Source: Haemophilus parainfluenzae T3T1 (GTDB lineage Bacteria; Pseudomonadota; Gammaproteobacteria; Enterobacterales; Pasteurellaceae). Taken from it: a stretch of 64,000 nucleotides of DNA. The notes below the pieces were generated by a model. That model did no database searches and was not told the DNA's origin. It saw only the letters and a list, made by a program, of their open reading frames with translations. Positions within the stretch are counted from its first letter, which is position 1, and every line of letters begins with the position of its first letter. The stretch covers positions 1,075,501-1,139,500 of the forward strand of contig NC_015964.1 of NCBI RefSeq assembly GCF_000210895.1, in the 5' to 3' direction. Position numbers and translations under genes: made by a program. Below are positions 18,859 through 28,257 of the stretch, piece after piece.

Positions 18859-20127
18859 ATGAGTGAAGTTTCAACTCCAGTAGAAAAATCAACGTGGGCG
18901 AGTAAATTCTCTGCCTTAGGTCCGGGCATCGTGATGGCATCAGCAGCTGTTGGCGGTTCACATATTATTGCATCTACCCAAGCGGGTGCGATCTATGGTT
19001 GGGAATTAGTGAGTATTGTTATTCTTGCTAACTTATTTAAATATCCTTTCTTCCGTTTCGGTGTTCAATATACCCTAGATACGGGTAATACCTTGTTAGA
19101 AGGTTACCGTCAAAAAGGGAAATTCTATCTTTGGTTATTCCTTGCTTTAAACGTTTTTGCTACGGTGATTAATACTGCTGCAGTAGGATTATTAACAGCC
19201 GCAATTTTAACCTTCATTACGCCAATTCCTCTACCAATGCCAGTATTAAGCTCATTAGTGATTCTTGTGACAACCGGCATTTTATTGTTGGGTAAATATC
19301 GTTTATTAGATAGTTTATCGAAAATCATCATGATTGCTTTAACGGTGACAACCGTGAGCGCTGTCGTGATTGCTTTTATGCGTAATGGTATCAATGGCGT
19401 GGCTACACCTGATTTTGTAGCGCCTTCACCATGGGAATTAAGCAAGTTAGCATTTTTAGTTGCATTAATGGGCTGGATGCCTGCACCAATTGAAATTTCT
19501 GCTGTTAACTCTATGTGGGTGGTGGCAAAACGTCGTCTAACGAAAGTATCTTATGAAGATGGTTTATTTGACTTCAATGTGGGGTATATCGGTACAGCAA
19601 TTTTAGCTGTCGTATTCTTAGCGCTTGGTGCATTGGTACAATATGGTTCTCCAGAAACCGTAGAGATGGTAGGTGGAAAATATATCGCACAACTTATCAA
19701 TATGTATGCAAGTACTATTGGTGAATGGTCTCGCTTATTAATTGCCGTAATTGCGTTTATGTGTATGTTTGGTACAACGATTACAGTAATTGATGGCTAT
19801 TCTCGTACTAATGTTGAATCTTTGCGTATCTTATTTGGCAAACAAGAAAGCTCTGTGAGAATTCTTAATATCGGTATGATTTTTGCAGCGTTATCTGGTT
19901 TAGCGATTATTTTCTACTTTAATAATGCAGTAGGCCCAATGTTAAAATTCGCGATGATTGCTTCATTTGTTTCTGCACCAATCTTTGCTTGGTTGAATTT
20001 ATCTCTGACTAAGCACGCGAAACACAGTGTAAAAGGCGGATTATTGTGGTTATCCCTTATTGGTTTATTCTACTTAACAGCCTTTGCTGGATTATTTATC
20101 GCCCAACAAGCTGGCTGGTTAAACTAA
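18859..20127 (+). CDS. NRAMP-fold transporter lacking the metal-binding motifs
   Basis: Eleven-helix inner-membrane protein of 422 residues that aligns with MntH/NRAMP in helix 1 (GPGIVMASAAVGGSHIIASTQAGA, read in two parts). The metal-coordinating DPGN of MntH is replaced by GGSH at residues 32-35. In helix 6, MPH becomes MPA (207-209). Both inner metal ligands are therefore gone, so transport of Mn2+ or Fe2+ is doubtful. Similar divergent members (for example B. subtilis YcsG) lie beside 5-oxoprolinase genes in other bacteria, which suggests an organic substrate. No such genes are next to it here. It is a single-gene unit with its own terminator. Confidence 0.8.
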   Translation: MSEVSTPVEKSTWASKFSALGPGIVMASAAVGGSHIIASTQAGAIYGWELVSIVILANLFKYPFFRFGVQYTLDTGNTLLEGYRQKGKFYLWLFLALNVFATVINTAAVGLLTAAILTFITPIPLPMPVLSSLVILVTTGILLLGKYRLLDSLSKIIMIALTVTTVSAVVIAFMRNGINGVATPDFVAPSPWELSKLAFLVALMGWMPAPIEISAVNSMWVVAKRRLTKVSYEDGLFDFNVGYIGTAILAVVFLALGALVQYGSPETVEMVGGKYIAQLINMYASTIGEWSRLLIAVIAFMCMFGTTITVIDGYSRTNVESLRILFGKQESSVRILNIGMIFAALSGLAIIFYFNNAVGPMLKFAMIASFVSAPIFAWLNLSLTKHAKHSVKGGLLWLSLIGLFYLTAFAGLFIAQQAGWLN

Positions 20128-20140
20128 AATAATTGAGATA

Positions 20141-20180
20141 ATTACCGCACTTTAGTTTTAAAGTGCGGTAATTTTTTTGA
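20141..20180. terminator. Uptake-sequence terminator after the NRAMP-like gene
   Basis: ATTACCGCACTTT (20141-20153) pairs with AAAGTGCGGTAAT (20160-20172) and is followed by TTTTTTT. An inverted pair of USS cores. Confidence 0.92.
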
Positions 20181-20237
20181 AAGTTTTTAGTAGAAAAGGT
20201 ATGATGCTGCCCATTCTCAATTATGTAGATAACGAGC

Positions 20238-20687
20238 TTGAAATATAAAAATAATCAATCGGTTCTCGTGGTAATTTATGCGGAAAACACACATCGTGTT
20301 CTTATGCTTCAGCGCCAAGATGATCTTACTTTTTGGCAATCTGTTACGGGGACATTGGAAACTAATGAAACACCAAGAGAAACAGCAATTCGAGAGGTTT
20401 GGGAAGAAGTAGGATTAAAAATAGAAGAAAATTCGACCGCACTTTTTGATTGCAAAGAGAGCATAGAATTTGAAATTTTCCCGCATTTCCGCTATAAATA
20501 CGCACCGAATGTGACTCACTGTCATGAACATTGGTTTTTATTGGCAGTTGAGCAGGAATTTGAGCCGATATTAAGTGAGCATTTGACGTATCAATGGGTT
20601 TTACCTGAACAAGCGATCCAAATGACAAAATCGCCGAATAATGCCGAGGCCATCAAAAAATATTTGATGAACAGCTTTCCTCTATAG
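20238..20687 (+). CDS. nudB: Dihydroneopterin triphosphate diphosphatase (Nudix)
   Basis: Removes pyrophosphate from dihydroneopterin triphosphate in folate synthesis. The Nudix box is perfect: G in GTLETNE, then REVWEEVGL (G-x5-E-x7-RE-U-x-EE-x-G-U), at about residues 39-61. The start is taken as TTG at 20238, giving MKYKNNQSVLVVIY, since NQSVLVVI is the conserved N terminus and no ATG fits. The ribosome site before it is poor, so expression may be low. It precedes yebC by 47 bases, and the nudB-yebC-ruv neighbourhood is conserved in Haemophilus. It contains a USS at 20439. Confidence 0.92.
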   Translation: MKYKNNQSVLVVIYAENTHRVLMLQRQDDLTFWQSVTGTLETNETPRETAIREVWEEVGLKIEENSTALFDCKESIEFEIFPHFRYKYAPNVTHCHEHWFLLAVEQEFEPILSEHLTYQWVLPEQAIQMTKSPNNAEAIKKYLMNSFPL

Positions 20688-20734
20688 AAGAGGGTATAAT
20701 TTACAAACGTTTTTAAGATAAGAAGGAAAACAAC

Positions 20735-21475
20735 ATGGCAGGCCATAGTAAATGGGCAAATATTAAACACCGTAAAGCAGCACAAGATGCGCAACGCGGT
20801 AAAATTTTTACAAAATTAATTCGTGAATTAGTAACCGCTGCAAAAATTGGTGGCGGTGATGTCGGTGCGAACCCGCGTTTACGTGCGGCAGTAGATAAAG
20901 CCTTATCAAGCAACATGACTCGCGACACCATTAACCGTGCGATTGAACGCGGTGTGGGCGGTGGTGATGATACCAATATGGAAACAAGAATTTACGAAGG
21001 TTATGGTCCGGGTGGAACTGCTGTGATGGTTGAGTGTCTAAGTGACAACGCAAATCGAACCATTTCACAGGTTCGCCCAAGTTTCACTAAATGTGGTGGT
21101 AACTTAGGGACTGAAGGTTCTGTGGGCTATTTATTCAGCAAAAAAGGCTTGATTTTAATTAGCGAAGGTGAAGAAGATGCGTTAATGGAAGCGGCAATTG
21201 AAGCCGGTGCGGATGATGTTCAACCACAAGATGATGGTTCATTCGAAATCTATACTGCGTGGGAAGATTTAGGTTCTGTGCGCGATGCAATCGAAGCAGC
21301 AGGATTTAAAATTGATAACGCAGAAGTGACAATGATTCCATCAACAACAGTTGATCTTGATCTTGAAACTGCGCCTAAATTGTTGCGTTTAATTGACATG
21401 TTAGAAGACTGTGACGATGTACAAAACGTATATCATAACGGTGAAATTAGTGATGAAGTTGCAGCTCAGCTGTAA
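20735..21475 (+). CDS. yebC: YebC/PmpR-family DNA- and ribosome-associated regulator
   Basis: Widely conserved three-domain protein. Members have been described as transcription regulators and, more recently, as translation factors that relieve stalling at proline stretches. The hallmark N terminus [18 protein letters not shown] and the [19 protein letters not shown] block are present. The 246 residues match the family. A strong ribosome site AGAAGGAAA precedes it. It is upstream of ruvC, the common arrangement in proteobacteria. Confidence 0.96.
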   Translation: MAGHSKWANIKHRKAAQDAQRGKIFTKLIRELVTAAKIGGGDVGANPRLRAAVDKALSSNMTRDTINRAIERGVGGGDDTNMETRIYEGYGPGGTAVMVECLSDNANRTISQVRPSFTKCGGNLGTEGSVGYLFSKKGLILISEGEEDALMEAAIEAGADDVQPQDDGSFEIYTAWEDLGSVRDAIEAAGFKIDNAEVTMIPSTTVDLDLETAPKLLRLIDMLEDCDDVQNVYHNGEISDEVAAQL

Positions 21476-21492
21476 TTTTAAGGAGATTTAGA

Positions 21493-21927
21493 ATGAAATT
21501 AGCTAAAGTATTACCTGCAATGGCTGCTCTTGTTGTCTTATCAGCTTGTGCAAGCGAAGCACCAAAAGTAGAAAACAAAGCAGAGCAAGCTGCAGCACCT
21601 ACTGTAACGGATAAAACAGTAGTTTATACTTGTAACAAGAAAACTGTAACTGCAGTTTATCAATTTGAAAACCAAGAGCCAACAGCGGCAATGGTAATGG
21701 TAGGCAACAAAGTTGTTGCGAAAGATTTCGCTCGTGATGCAGCTCAAAAAGACTTCACTTCATTTACTTCAGGCAAATATGTTTGGAACGTAGATAGTGG
21801 TTTAACTTTAGATAAATTTGATTCTGTTGCGCCAGTAAATCTTTTAATCAAAGGCAAAAAAGCAGATAAAATTGTTGTGAAAAACTGTGATGTAGATGCA
21901 AAAGCAACTGCAAAAGCAAACCAATAA
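21493..21927 (+). CDS. Small lipoprotein, possibly MliC-like
   Basis: 144-residue predicted lipoprotein. The signal peptide ends in a lipobox LSAC, so the mature protein starts at Cys19. After a short Ala/Glu-rich linker a compact beta-rich domain runs from VVYTCNKKTV to IVVKNC, with only two further cysteines, placed to form a disulphide. That Y-x-C start, central SGKYVW and closing Cys recall the MliC/PliC lysozyme-inhibitor fold, but the match is loose. An Ala/Lys tail follows. It starts 17 bases after yebC with a strong AAGGAGA site and is closed by its own terminator, so it is probably co-transcribed with yebC. Confidence 0.75.
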   Translation: MKLAKVLPAMAALVVLSACASEAPKVENKAEQAAAPTVTDKTVVYTCNKKTVTAVYQFENQEPTAAMVMVGNKVVAKDFARDAAQKDFTSFTSGKYVWNVDSGLTLDKFDSVAPVNLLIKGKKADKIVVKNCDVDAKATAKANQ

Positions 21928-21937
21928 TTAACGCTAA

Positions 21938-21968
21938 AAACGGCCGGCATTGACCGGCCGTTTATTTT
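21938..21968 (+). terminator. Terminator between the lipoprotein gene and ruvC
   Basis: AAACGGCCGG (21938-21947) pairs with CCGGCCGTTT (21954-21963) and runs into TATTTTT. The GC-rich stem is strong. It ends only 10 bases before the ruvC start codon. Confidence 0.88.
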
Positions 21969-21977
21969 TGAGAGTTT

Positions 21978-22550
21978 ATGAGTATTATTTTAGGCATTGA
22001 CCCAGGTTCTCGTGTAACGGGCTATGGTGTGATTAGACAAAATGGTCGCCATTTAGAATATCTCGGCAGTGGAGCAATCCGCACACAGGTAGAAGATTTA
22101 CCTACACGCTTAAAACGAATTTATGCCGGTGTGACAGAAATTATCACACAATTTCAGCCCGATATGTTTGCCATTGAACAAGTGTTTATGGCTAAAAATG
22201 CGGATTCAGCTTTAAAACTGGGGCAAGCACGTGGTACGGCGATTGTGGCGGCAGTAAACCATGATTTACCCGTATTTGAATATGCGGCTCGTTTGGTGAA
22301 ACAGACTGTCGTTGGGATTGGTTCAGCAGATAAAGTTCAAGTTCAAGACATGGTGACACGAATTTTGAAGCTCTCAGATAAACCACAAGCAGATGCGGCA
22401 GATGCTTTGGCCATTGCGATCACTCATGCTCATACCATTCAACATTCTTTGCATATTGCTGGCTCGGTCAAAACGACAGAAACACACGAAAAAATGACCG
22501 CACTTTTAAAAACAAGGTACAGCCGAGGTCGATTTAGATTAAAAATTTAA
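21978..22550 (+). CDS. ruvC: Holliday junction endonuclease RuvC
   Basis: Resolves Holliday junctions made during recombination, acting with RuvAB. The RNase H-like active site is visible: D7 in [15 protein letters not shown] in [12 protein letters not shown], and [14 protein letters not shown] near the C terminus. Length 190 is slightly above E. coli's 173 because of a C-terminal tail, part of which encodes a USS (22496). Its start is close behind a strong terminator, so the promoter must overlap that region or read-through must occur. Confidence 0.97.
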   Translation: MSIILGIDPGSRVTGYGVIRQNGRHLEYLGSGAIRTQVEDLPTRLKRIYAGVTEIITQFQPDMFAIEQVFMAKNADSALKLGQARGTAIVAAVNHDLPVFEYAARLVKQTVVGIGSADKVQVQDMVTRILKLSDKPQADAADALAIAITHAHTIQHSLHIAGSVKTTETHEKMTALLKTRYSRGRFRLKI

Positions 22551-22575
22551 CTGGATTAATATCCAGTTTTATTTT
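22549..22575 (+). terminator. Hairpin between ruvC and ruvA
   Basis: AACTGGAT (22549-22556) pairs with ATCCAGTT (22561-22568) around TAAT, followed by TTATTTTATT. It may reduce ruvC read-through into ruvAB. Confidence 0.7.
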
Positions 22576-22608
22576 ATTCTATGCAAAATTTTTTTACATG
22601 GAAATCTT

Positions 22609-23220
22609 ATGATCGGTCGTTTAAAAGGCATCTTATTAGAAAAACAACCTCCTGAAATTTTGCTTGATGTACAAGGCGTCGGTTACGAATTATTGTTACC
22701 AATGACCAGTTTTTATGACTTACCTGAAATCGGGCAAGAAACCACATTATTTACTCATCTTGTTGTGCGTGAAGATGCTCATCTTCTTTTTGGATTTGCC
22801 CAAAAAACTGACCGCACTTTATTCCGTGAATTAATTAAAACCAATGGTGTTGGTCCTAAATTGGCACTCGCGATTTTATCTGCAATGTCAGTAGATCAGT
22901 TTGCTTATGCTATTGAACGAGAAGAACTGTCAAAATTAGTTAAAATTCCTGGTGTGGGCAAGAAAACGGCCGAACGTTTATTAGTAGAGTTAAAAGGGAA
23001 GTTTAAGGATGTTCGCCAAAGTGATTTCTTCGTGGAGAGCAAACACATTCCTTCAACTTCAGAATTACGTCAAGCTGAAAGCTCAGCTGATGAAGCGATT
23101 GCTGCATTGATTGCGTTAGGTTATAAACCAACCGACGCTGAAAAAATGGTGAAAAAAGTGGCTAAAGCGGATTTAAGTAGTGAGCAATTAATTCGCGAAG
23201 CCTTAAAAGCCGCATTATAA
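22609..23220 (+). CDS. ruvA: Holliday junction DNA helicase subunit RuvA
   Basis: Tetramer that binds the four-way junction and loads RuvB. The three family domains are seen: an N-terminal OB fold ([20 protein letters not shown]), two helix-hairpin-helix motifs ([19 protein letters not shown] and [20 protein letters not shown], each in under 20 residues), and a C-terminal UBA-like domain ([20 protein letters not shown]). Length 203 matches E. coli. It starts 13 bases before ruvB's start region, so ruvAB is one operon. Confidence 0.98.
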   Translation: MIGRLKGILLEKQPPEILLDVQGVGYELLLPMTSFYDLPEIGQETTLFTHLVVREDAHLLFGFAQKTDRTLFRELIKTNGVGPKLALAILSAMSVDQFAYAIEREELSKLVKIPGVGKKTAERLLVELKGKFKDVRQSDFFVESKHIPSTSELRQAESSADEAIAALIALGYKPTDAEKMVKKVAKADLSSEQLIREALKAAL

Positions 23221-23233
23221 AGATTAAACAGAT

Positions 23234-24241
23234 ATGATCGAAGCAGATAGAATTATTAGCAGTCAGGCAAAGATGGATGAAGATGTCATCGATCGTGCGA
23301 TTCGTCCAAAGCTTTTAGCGGACTATGTGGGGCAGCCACAAGTGCGAGAGCAGATGGATATTTTCATTAAGGCGGCAAAATTGCGGCAAGATGCCTTAGA
23401 TCATCTTTTGATCTTCGGCCCTCCAGGTTTAGGAAAAACGACGCTAGCTAATATTGTCGCGAATGAAATGGGTGTAAATATTCGCACAACATCGGGTCCT
23501 GTTCTTGAAAAAGCGGGAGATTTAGCGGCAATGCTGACAAATCTTGAACCCCATGATGTGTTGTTTATTGATGAAATTCACCGTCTTTCCCCTGCGATTG
23601 AAGAAGTGCTTTATCCAGCAATGGAAGATTATCAGCTGGACATTATGATCGGCGAAGGCCCGGCCGCACGTTCGATTAAATTGGATTTACCACCTTTTAC
23701 ATTAATTGGTGCAACAACTCGAGCGGGTTCTTTAACTTCGCCACTACGTGATCGTTTTGGTATTGTTCAGCGTTTAGAATTTTATTCCGTTGAAGATTTA
23801 ACTTCTATTGTGACAAGAAGTGCCTCTTGCTTAAATCTAGAATTAGAAGATAAAGCGGCTTTTGAAGTGGCGCGTCGTTCACGTGGCACGCCTCGCATTG
23901 CAAACCGTTTATTGCGTCGCGTTCGAGATTTTGCTGATGTGCGTAATGATGGCATTATTTCGGCAGACATTGCGAAACAAGCGCTTTCAATGTTAGATGT
24001 AGATGATGCAGGCTTTGATTACTTAGATAGAAAATTGCTTACCGCTGTGATTGAACGTTTTGATGGTGGGCCAGTTGGATTAGATAACTTAGCCGCTGCA
24101 ATAGGTGAAGAACGAGATACTATCGAGGATGTTTTAGAACCTTATTTGATTCAACAGGGATTTTTACAACGTACGCCTCGAGGTCGAATTGCAACTTCGT
24201 TAACTTATCGACACTTCGGACTTCAGAAGCCGTCAGAATAA
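23234..24241 (+). CDS. ruvB: Holliday junction DNA helicase ATPase RuvB
   Basis: AAA+ ring motor driving branch migration. Walker A is [10 protein letters not shown], Walker B is [10 protein letters not shown], sensor 1 is [18 protein letters not shown] with the arginine finger, and sensor 2 is [16 protein letters not shown]. The C-terminal winged helix ends with [14 protein letters not shown]. Length 335 is standard. It is 13 bases after ruvA. Confidence 0.99.
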   Translation: MIEADRIISSQAKMDEDVIDRAIRPKLLADYVGQPQVREQMDIFIKAAKLRQDALDHLLIFGPPGLGKTTLANIVANEMGVNIRTTSGPVLEKAGDLAAMLTNLEPHDVLFIDEIHRLSPAIEEVLYPAMEDYQLDIMIGEGPAARSIKLDLPPFTLIGATTRAGSLTSPLRDRFGIVQRLEFYSVEDLTSIVTRSASCLNLELEDKAAFEVARRSRGTPRIANRLLRRVRDFADVRNDGIISADIAKQALSMLDVDDAGFDYLDRKLLTAVIERFDGGPVGLDNLAAAIGEERDTIEDVLEPYLIQQGFLQRTPRGRIATSLTYRHFGLQKPSE

Positions 24242-24251
24242 GGGATATAAA

Positions 24252-24281
24252 AAAGGACATATTGATATCAATATGTCCTTT
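24252..24281. terminator. Perfect 30-base palindrome between convergent ruvB and the DUF5339 gene
   Basis: AAAGGACATATTGAT (24252-24266) is followed at once by its exact complement ATCAATATGTCCTTT (24267-24281). A-rich and T-rich flanks make it a likely bidirectional terminator, although the lack of an unpaired loop is unusual. Confidence 0.75.
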
Positions 24282-24296
24282 CTTCTTGAAACCTGC

Positions 24297-24608
24297 TTAG
24301 TTAGTTTCTTCAGTATAGCTCTTCATGCTATTTAATCTTGCTAAACCTACATCACAGCTTTTTTGTTGAGTCGCTAATTCCATCTCAAGAATTTGCTGTT
24401 TGCTTTGATTAAGTTTGCTTTTGATTTTACCTACTTGAGTATGAGTGCCTGGCTGTTTTTCTGCTTGGGCAATCAAATTTTCTGTTTCTTTAAATAACAG
24501 TGTACATTGTTGTGGAAGAGCAGCTTTGTTTTCTGTAAGAGGTGCTGCGGTGGTAGATAATGCCATAGAACCGAAAAGTGCGGTGAAAATTACGCAAATT
24601 TTTTTCAT
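24297..24608 (-). CDS. Small exported helical protein, DUF5339 type
   Basis: 103 residues with a signal peptide (MKKICVIFTALFGSMALSTTAA) and a mature part made of two amphipathic helices. Two cysteines (QQCTLLF and KSCDVGL) probably form a disulphide that ties the helices into a hairpin. Similar short periplasmic proteins occur throughout Pasteurellaceae and are grouped as DUF5339; function unknown. A USS (24577) encodes part of the signal peptide. It is convergent with ruvB. Confidence 0.8.
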   Translation of the reverse strand: MKKICVIFTALFGSMALSTTAAPLTENKAALPQQCTLLFKETENLIAQAEKQPGTHTQVGKIKSKLNQSKQQILEMELATQQKSCDVGLARLNSMKSYTEETN

Positions 24609-24758
24609 TGTAAATCCCTACAAATCTCTCCAAATATTATTAGGCTAAAAAATAGCAAAATCTTGCAGCCCTGTCTAGTGATTATTTTGTCCATTTCTTT
24701 TGAATAAAGTTTCCTTGTGATAGATAAATTTTTTCATTTTGAGTAAAAAACATCAAAT

Positions 24759-24772
24759 TTGATGTGGATCAA
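24759..24772. promoter_or_regulatory. FNR-type site upstream of cydA
   Basis: TTGATGTGGATCAA is a perfect match to TTGAT-N4-ATCAA. It lies 294 bases before cydA in a 458-base gap (24609-25066). The remainder of the gap is AT-rich, holds no gene, and presumably contains the promoters and ArcA sites expected for a cyd operon. I could not place those by eye. Confidence 0.75.
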
Positions 24773-25066
24773 TTTTGTCATTGTTATGCAAAATAGGGTA
24801 TTTTGTAACTTATATCAAAAAATGTGATCAAGATAACGGTTTTTTCTGTTTTTTATCCTCATAAATAGTAGTAGAATATGGCAAAATTTTGAATGTTTAT
24901 ATTGTAATCGGTTACCGCATTCTGTTTTGAGAATAGAAAAGGCAATTATTACGTAAATAATTCAATGTTTCTTAACGATTTTTGTTGAGTAGTTTGGGGT
25001 GATTATTTGGGATTGTCCTTGGTAATCATAAAGTGAAAATCTTGTAGATTTATACAAGGAGTTGAG

Positions 25067-26632
25067 ATGTTAGACGTTGTTGATCTCTCACGCTTGCAGT
25101 TTGCGTTAACTGCGTTATATCACTTCATTTTTGTACCATTAACATTAGGTTTATCTTTCGTTCTTGTGATCATGGAAACCATTTATGTTAAAACGGGCAA
25201 AGAAGTATATAAAGATATGACTAAATTCTGGGGTAAGTTATTTGGTATTAACTTTGCTCTAGGGGTAACGACCGGTATTATTATGGAGTTCCAATTCGGG
25301 ACAAACTGGTCTTATTATTCTCACTATGTAGGTGATATTTTCGGTGCACCATTAGCGATCGAAGCATTACTTGCATTCTTCTTAGAATCCACTTTCGTGG
25401 GTCTATTCTTCTTCGGTTGGGATCGTTTAACTAAAGGTAAACACTTACTCGCAACTTACTGCGTAGCTTTTGGTTCAAACCTTTCTGCAATGTGGATTTT
25501 AGTGGCAAATGGTTGGATGCAACATCCAGTAGCGGCAGAATTTAACTTTGAAACCGTTCGTATGGAGATGACCAGCTTCTTAGATCTTTGGTTAAACCCA
25601 GTTGCGCAAAGTAAATTCTTACATACATTAACAGCAGGTTATTCAACTGGTGCAATGTTTGTATTAGGTATTAGTGCATTCTATTTATTAAAAGGCCGTG
25701 ATATTGGTTTTGCTAAACGTTCATTCTCTGTAGCGGCAACCTTTGGCTTTATCGCGGCATCAGCAGTATTAATTATGGGTGATGAATCAGGTTACGACAT
25801 CGGTAAAGCACAACCTGTGAAATTAGCTGCAATGGAAGCTGAGTTTGAAACTCATCCTGCACCAGCCCCATTCCACCCAGTGGCGATTCCAAATACTGCA
25901 GAAATGAAAAATGATTTTGCGATTGAAATCCCATATTTAGGTGGTTTAATTGCAACGCGTTCTTTAGACACTGAAATCGTTGGTTTAAAAGAAATTCAAG
26001 CAAAAAATGAGGGTCGTGTTCGTAACGGTATGGTTGCTTATGATTTATTCACACAATTAAAAGCAGAGAAAAAATCAGCAGGCCAAGTAAATCCAGAAAC
26101 TAAAGCAAAATTTGATGAAGTCAAAGGTGATTTAGGTTTCGGTTTATTATTAAAACGTTACACAGATAAAGTTGTAGATGCAACGGATGAACAAATTAAA
26201 CAAGCAGCACGTGATACTATTCCAAACGTAGGTCCTAACTTCTGGGCGTTCCGTGGTATGTTAGCGGCAGGTGGTTTAATTATTTTACTGACCTTTGGTG
26301 CATTTGTTCAAAATTTACGTAACAAAGTCACTTCTTCTCGCTTATTACTTAAAGCATTGCTTTGGGGTATCCCATTGCCAATCTTAGCGATTGAATTTGG
26401 TTGGTTCTTAGCTGAATTTGGTCGTCAACCATGGGCGATTTATGAAGTATTACCGGTAGGTGTGTCTGCCTCTAACTTGAGTGTAGGTGATTTATGGTTC
26501 TCTATCGGTTTAATTTGTGTACTTTACTTCTTCTTCATCATTGCGGAAATGTATTTGATGTTTAAATATGCACGTTTAGGTCCAAGTGCATTGAAAACCG
26601 GCAAATACTATTTTGAGCAATCATCTAAATAA
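25067..26632 (+). CDS. cydA: Cytochrome bd ubiquinol oxidase subunit I
   Basis: Catalytic membrane subunit of the high-affinity oxygen reductase used at low oxygen. The N terminus [20 protein letters not shown] contains the first haem-ligand His. The GRQPW motif ([13 protein letters not shown]) is typical. The 521-residue length and the long periplasmic Q-loop (about 250-385) put it in the E. coli L-type group. Nine membrane helices are expected. First gene of cydABX-ybgE; the ribosome site is AAGGAG. Confidence 0.98.
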   Translation: MLDVVDLSRLQFALTALYHFIFVPLTLGLSFVLVIMETIYVKTGKEVYKDMTKFWGKLFGINFALGVTTGIIMEFQFGTNWSYYSHYVGDIFGAPLAIEALLAFFLESTFVGLFFFGWDRLTKGKHLLATYCVAFGSNLSAMWILVANGWMQHPVAAEFNFETVRMEMTSFLDLWLNPVAQSKFLHTLTAGYSTGAMFVLGISAFYLLKGRDIGFAKRSFSVAATFGFIAASAVLIMGDESGYDIGKAQPVKLAAMEAEFETHPAPAPFHPVAIPNTAEMKNDFAIEIPYLGGLIATRSLDTEIVGLKEIQAKNEGRVRNGMVAYDLFTQLKAEKKSAGQVNPETKAKFDEVKGDLGFGLLLKRYTDKVVDATDEQIKQAARDTIPNVGPNFWAFRGMLAAGGLIILLTFGAFVQNLRNKVTSSRLLLKALLWGIPLPILAIEFGWFLAEFGRQPWAIYEVLPVGVSASNLSVGDLWFSIGLICVLYFFFIIAEMYLMFKYARLGPSALKTGKYYFEQSSK

Positions 26633-26646
26633 GCAGGAGATGGATT

Positions 26647-27786
26647 ATGCTTGATTATGAAATTCTACGTATTATTTGGTGGGTGCTAGTTGTTGTATTG
26701 CTTATCGGTTTCTCTGTAACAGATGGATTCGATATGGGCGTGACCGCACTTTTACCCGTAGCAGGTAAGAAAGAAGTAGAAAGACGTATTATGATTAACT
26801 CTATTGCGCCACACTGGGATGGTAACCAAGTTTGGTTATTAACTGCTGGTGGTGCAATCTTCGCGGCATGGCCGATTGTTTATTCTGTAGCGTTTTCAGG
26901 CTTCTATATTGCCTTATTCCTTGTGTTAGCTGCGTTATTCTTCCGTCCAATTGGTTTTGAATATCGTGCGAAAATTGATAATCCAACATGGCGCGCTGTG
27001 TGGGATTGGGGCTTATTTGCGGGTGGTTTTGTACCTGCATTAGTATTCGGTGTGGCATTTGGTAATTTATTACAAGGTGTACCATTCGAATTAAACGAGC
27101 TTTCACAAGCAACTTACACCGGTTCTTTCTTTGCATTATTAAACCCATTCGCATTACTTTGTGGCGTGTTAAGCCTTGCAATGTTAGTGACTCACGGTGC
27201 AAACTGGTTACAAATGAAAACCACTGCTGCATTGCGTGATCGCGCAAGAGCAATTACACAAATCGGTGCATTAGTGACATTAATTACTTTTGTGCTTGCA
27301 GGTGTGTGGCTTTCTTTCAAAGACGGTTATGTGGTGACTAGCACGATTGATCACTTTGCAGCATCAGCGCCAGCTTCAGGTAAACAAGTGGCAGTTGAGG
27401 CAGGTGCATGGTTCAAAAACTTCAATGAAAATCCAGCTTTATGGGCATTCCCAGTATTAGCTGTGGTTGGTGCGTTATTGAATGTGGTTGCATCTAAAGC
27501 AAATCGTTGTGGTTTTGCGTTCTTCTTCTCTGTATTAACCATGGCTGGTGTGATCATCACTGCGGCAGTATCAATGTTCCCATTTGTAATGCCTTCAAGT
27601 ACTCATCCAGAACAAAGCTTGTTAATGTGGGATGCAACGTCAAGTGAATTAACATTAACCTTAATGTTCTACTTGGCATTAGTATTTGTTACCATCTCAT
27701 TGCTTTACACCATTTGGTCATACTACAAAATGTTTGGTCGCTTGGATGAAAGCTTTGTTGAAGACAACAAAAACTCATTATACTAA
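26647..27786 (+). CDS. cydB: Cytochrome bd ubiquinol oxidase subunit II
   Basis: Structural partner of CydA, 379 residues with about eight to nine helices. Conserved features include the N-terminal WWVLVVVLLIGFSVTDGFD, then HWDGNQVWLL and the RPIGFEYR segment. It starts 14 bases after cydA with the site AGGAG. A USS (26742) is embedded near the 5' end, encoding VTALLP residues. Confidence 0.98.
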   Translation: MLDYEILRIIWWVLVVVLLIGFSVTDGFDMGVTALLPVAGKKEVERRIMINSIAPHWDGNQVWLLTAGGAIFAAWPIVYSVAFSGFYIALFLVLAALFFRPIGFEYRAKIDNPTWRAVWDWGLFAGGFVPALVFGVAFGNLLQGVPFELNELSQATYTGSFFALLNPFALLCGVLSLAMLVTHGANWLQMKTTAALRDRARAITQIGALVTLITFVLAGVWLSFKDGYVVTSTIDHFAASAPASGKQVAVEAGAWFKNFNENPALWAFPVLAVVGALLNVVASKANRCGFAFFFSVLTMAGVIITAAVSMFPFVMPSSTHPEQSLLMWDATSSELTLTLMFYLALVFVTISLLYTIWSYYKMFGRLDESFVEDNKNSLY

Positions 27787-27797
27787 GGAGAAACAAT

Positions 27798-27896
27798 ATG
27801 TTATATGTAATTTGGGTAGTGGGTGTGTTGGCTGCAGTTATGGTGAGTGCTAAATTAACCATTGGCAAAGAAAAGTCAGGTAAATTTGACGAGTAA
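27798..27896 (+). CDS. cydX: CydX, small subunit of cytochrome bd
   Basis: A 32-residue single-span protein beginning MLYVIWVVGVLAAVMVSA and ending in a charged KEKSGKFDE tail. CydX stabilises the haems of cytochrome bd-I. Position directly after cydB, the strong AAGGAG site 10 bases after the cydB stop, and the sequence all fit. Its stop codon overlaps the ybgE start by one base, indicating coupled translation. Confidence 0.95.
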   Translation: MLYVIWVVGVLAAVMVSAKLTIGKEKSGKFDE

Positions 27897-28186
27897 TGAT
27901 GATTAATTCACTCTATCAATTAAGTAATAAGGGTTCCTTGCGAACCCTTTCGTTTATTTTAGCGTTATTTTTAACCGCGGCTTTCTTTTTAAATTTAAAT
28001 CAATTTTCGACCGCACTTCGTACTGCACATCCAGCTTGGATTCTTGCGATTTTTTGGGGATTGATTAATTTGTGGATCCACGGTATCGGATTCGATATTC
28101 GCCGAGCAATATGGCAGCTCGTTTTCTTGCCATTTATTGGTTATTTCACCACAATAATTGCTATTGTTCAGCATTGGTTTTTATAA
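27896..28186 (+). CDS. ybgE: Cyd operon membrane protein YbgE
   Basis: 96-residue protein with three likely helices, always found after cydABX and of unsettled function. It starts at the ATG overlapping the cydX stop codon, or at the next codon (MM). The middle contains FDIRRAIWQLVFLPFIGYF, recognisable for YbgE. A USS (28010) is encoded in the first loop as STALRTA. Confidence 0.9.
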   Translation: MMINSLYQLSNKGSLRTLSFILALFLTAAFFLNLNQFSTALRTAHPAWILAIFWGLINLWIHGIGFDIRRAIWQLVFLPFIGYFTTIIAIVQHWFL

Positions 28187-28257
28187 GAACGATAGACAAA
28201 TATTATTATTTGGAGCTTGCACATCTAATGAACAGGTTCTAAAATAAGCGGCTTGTT

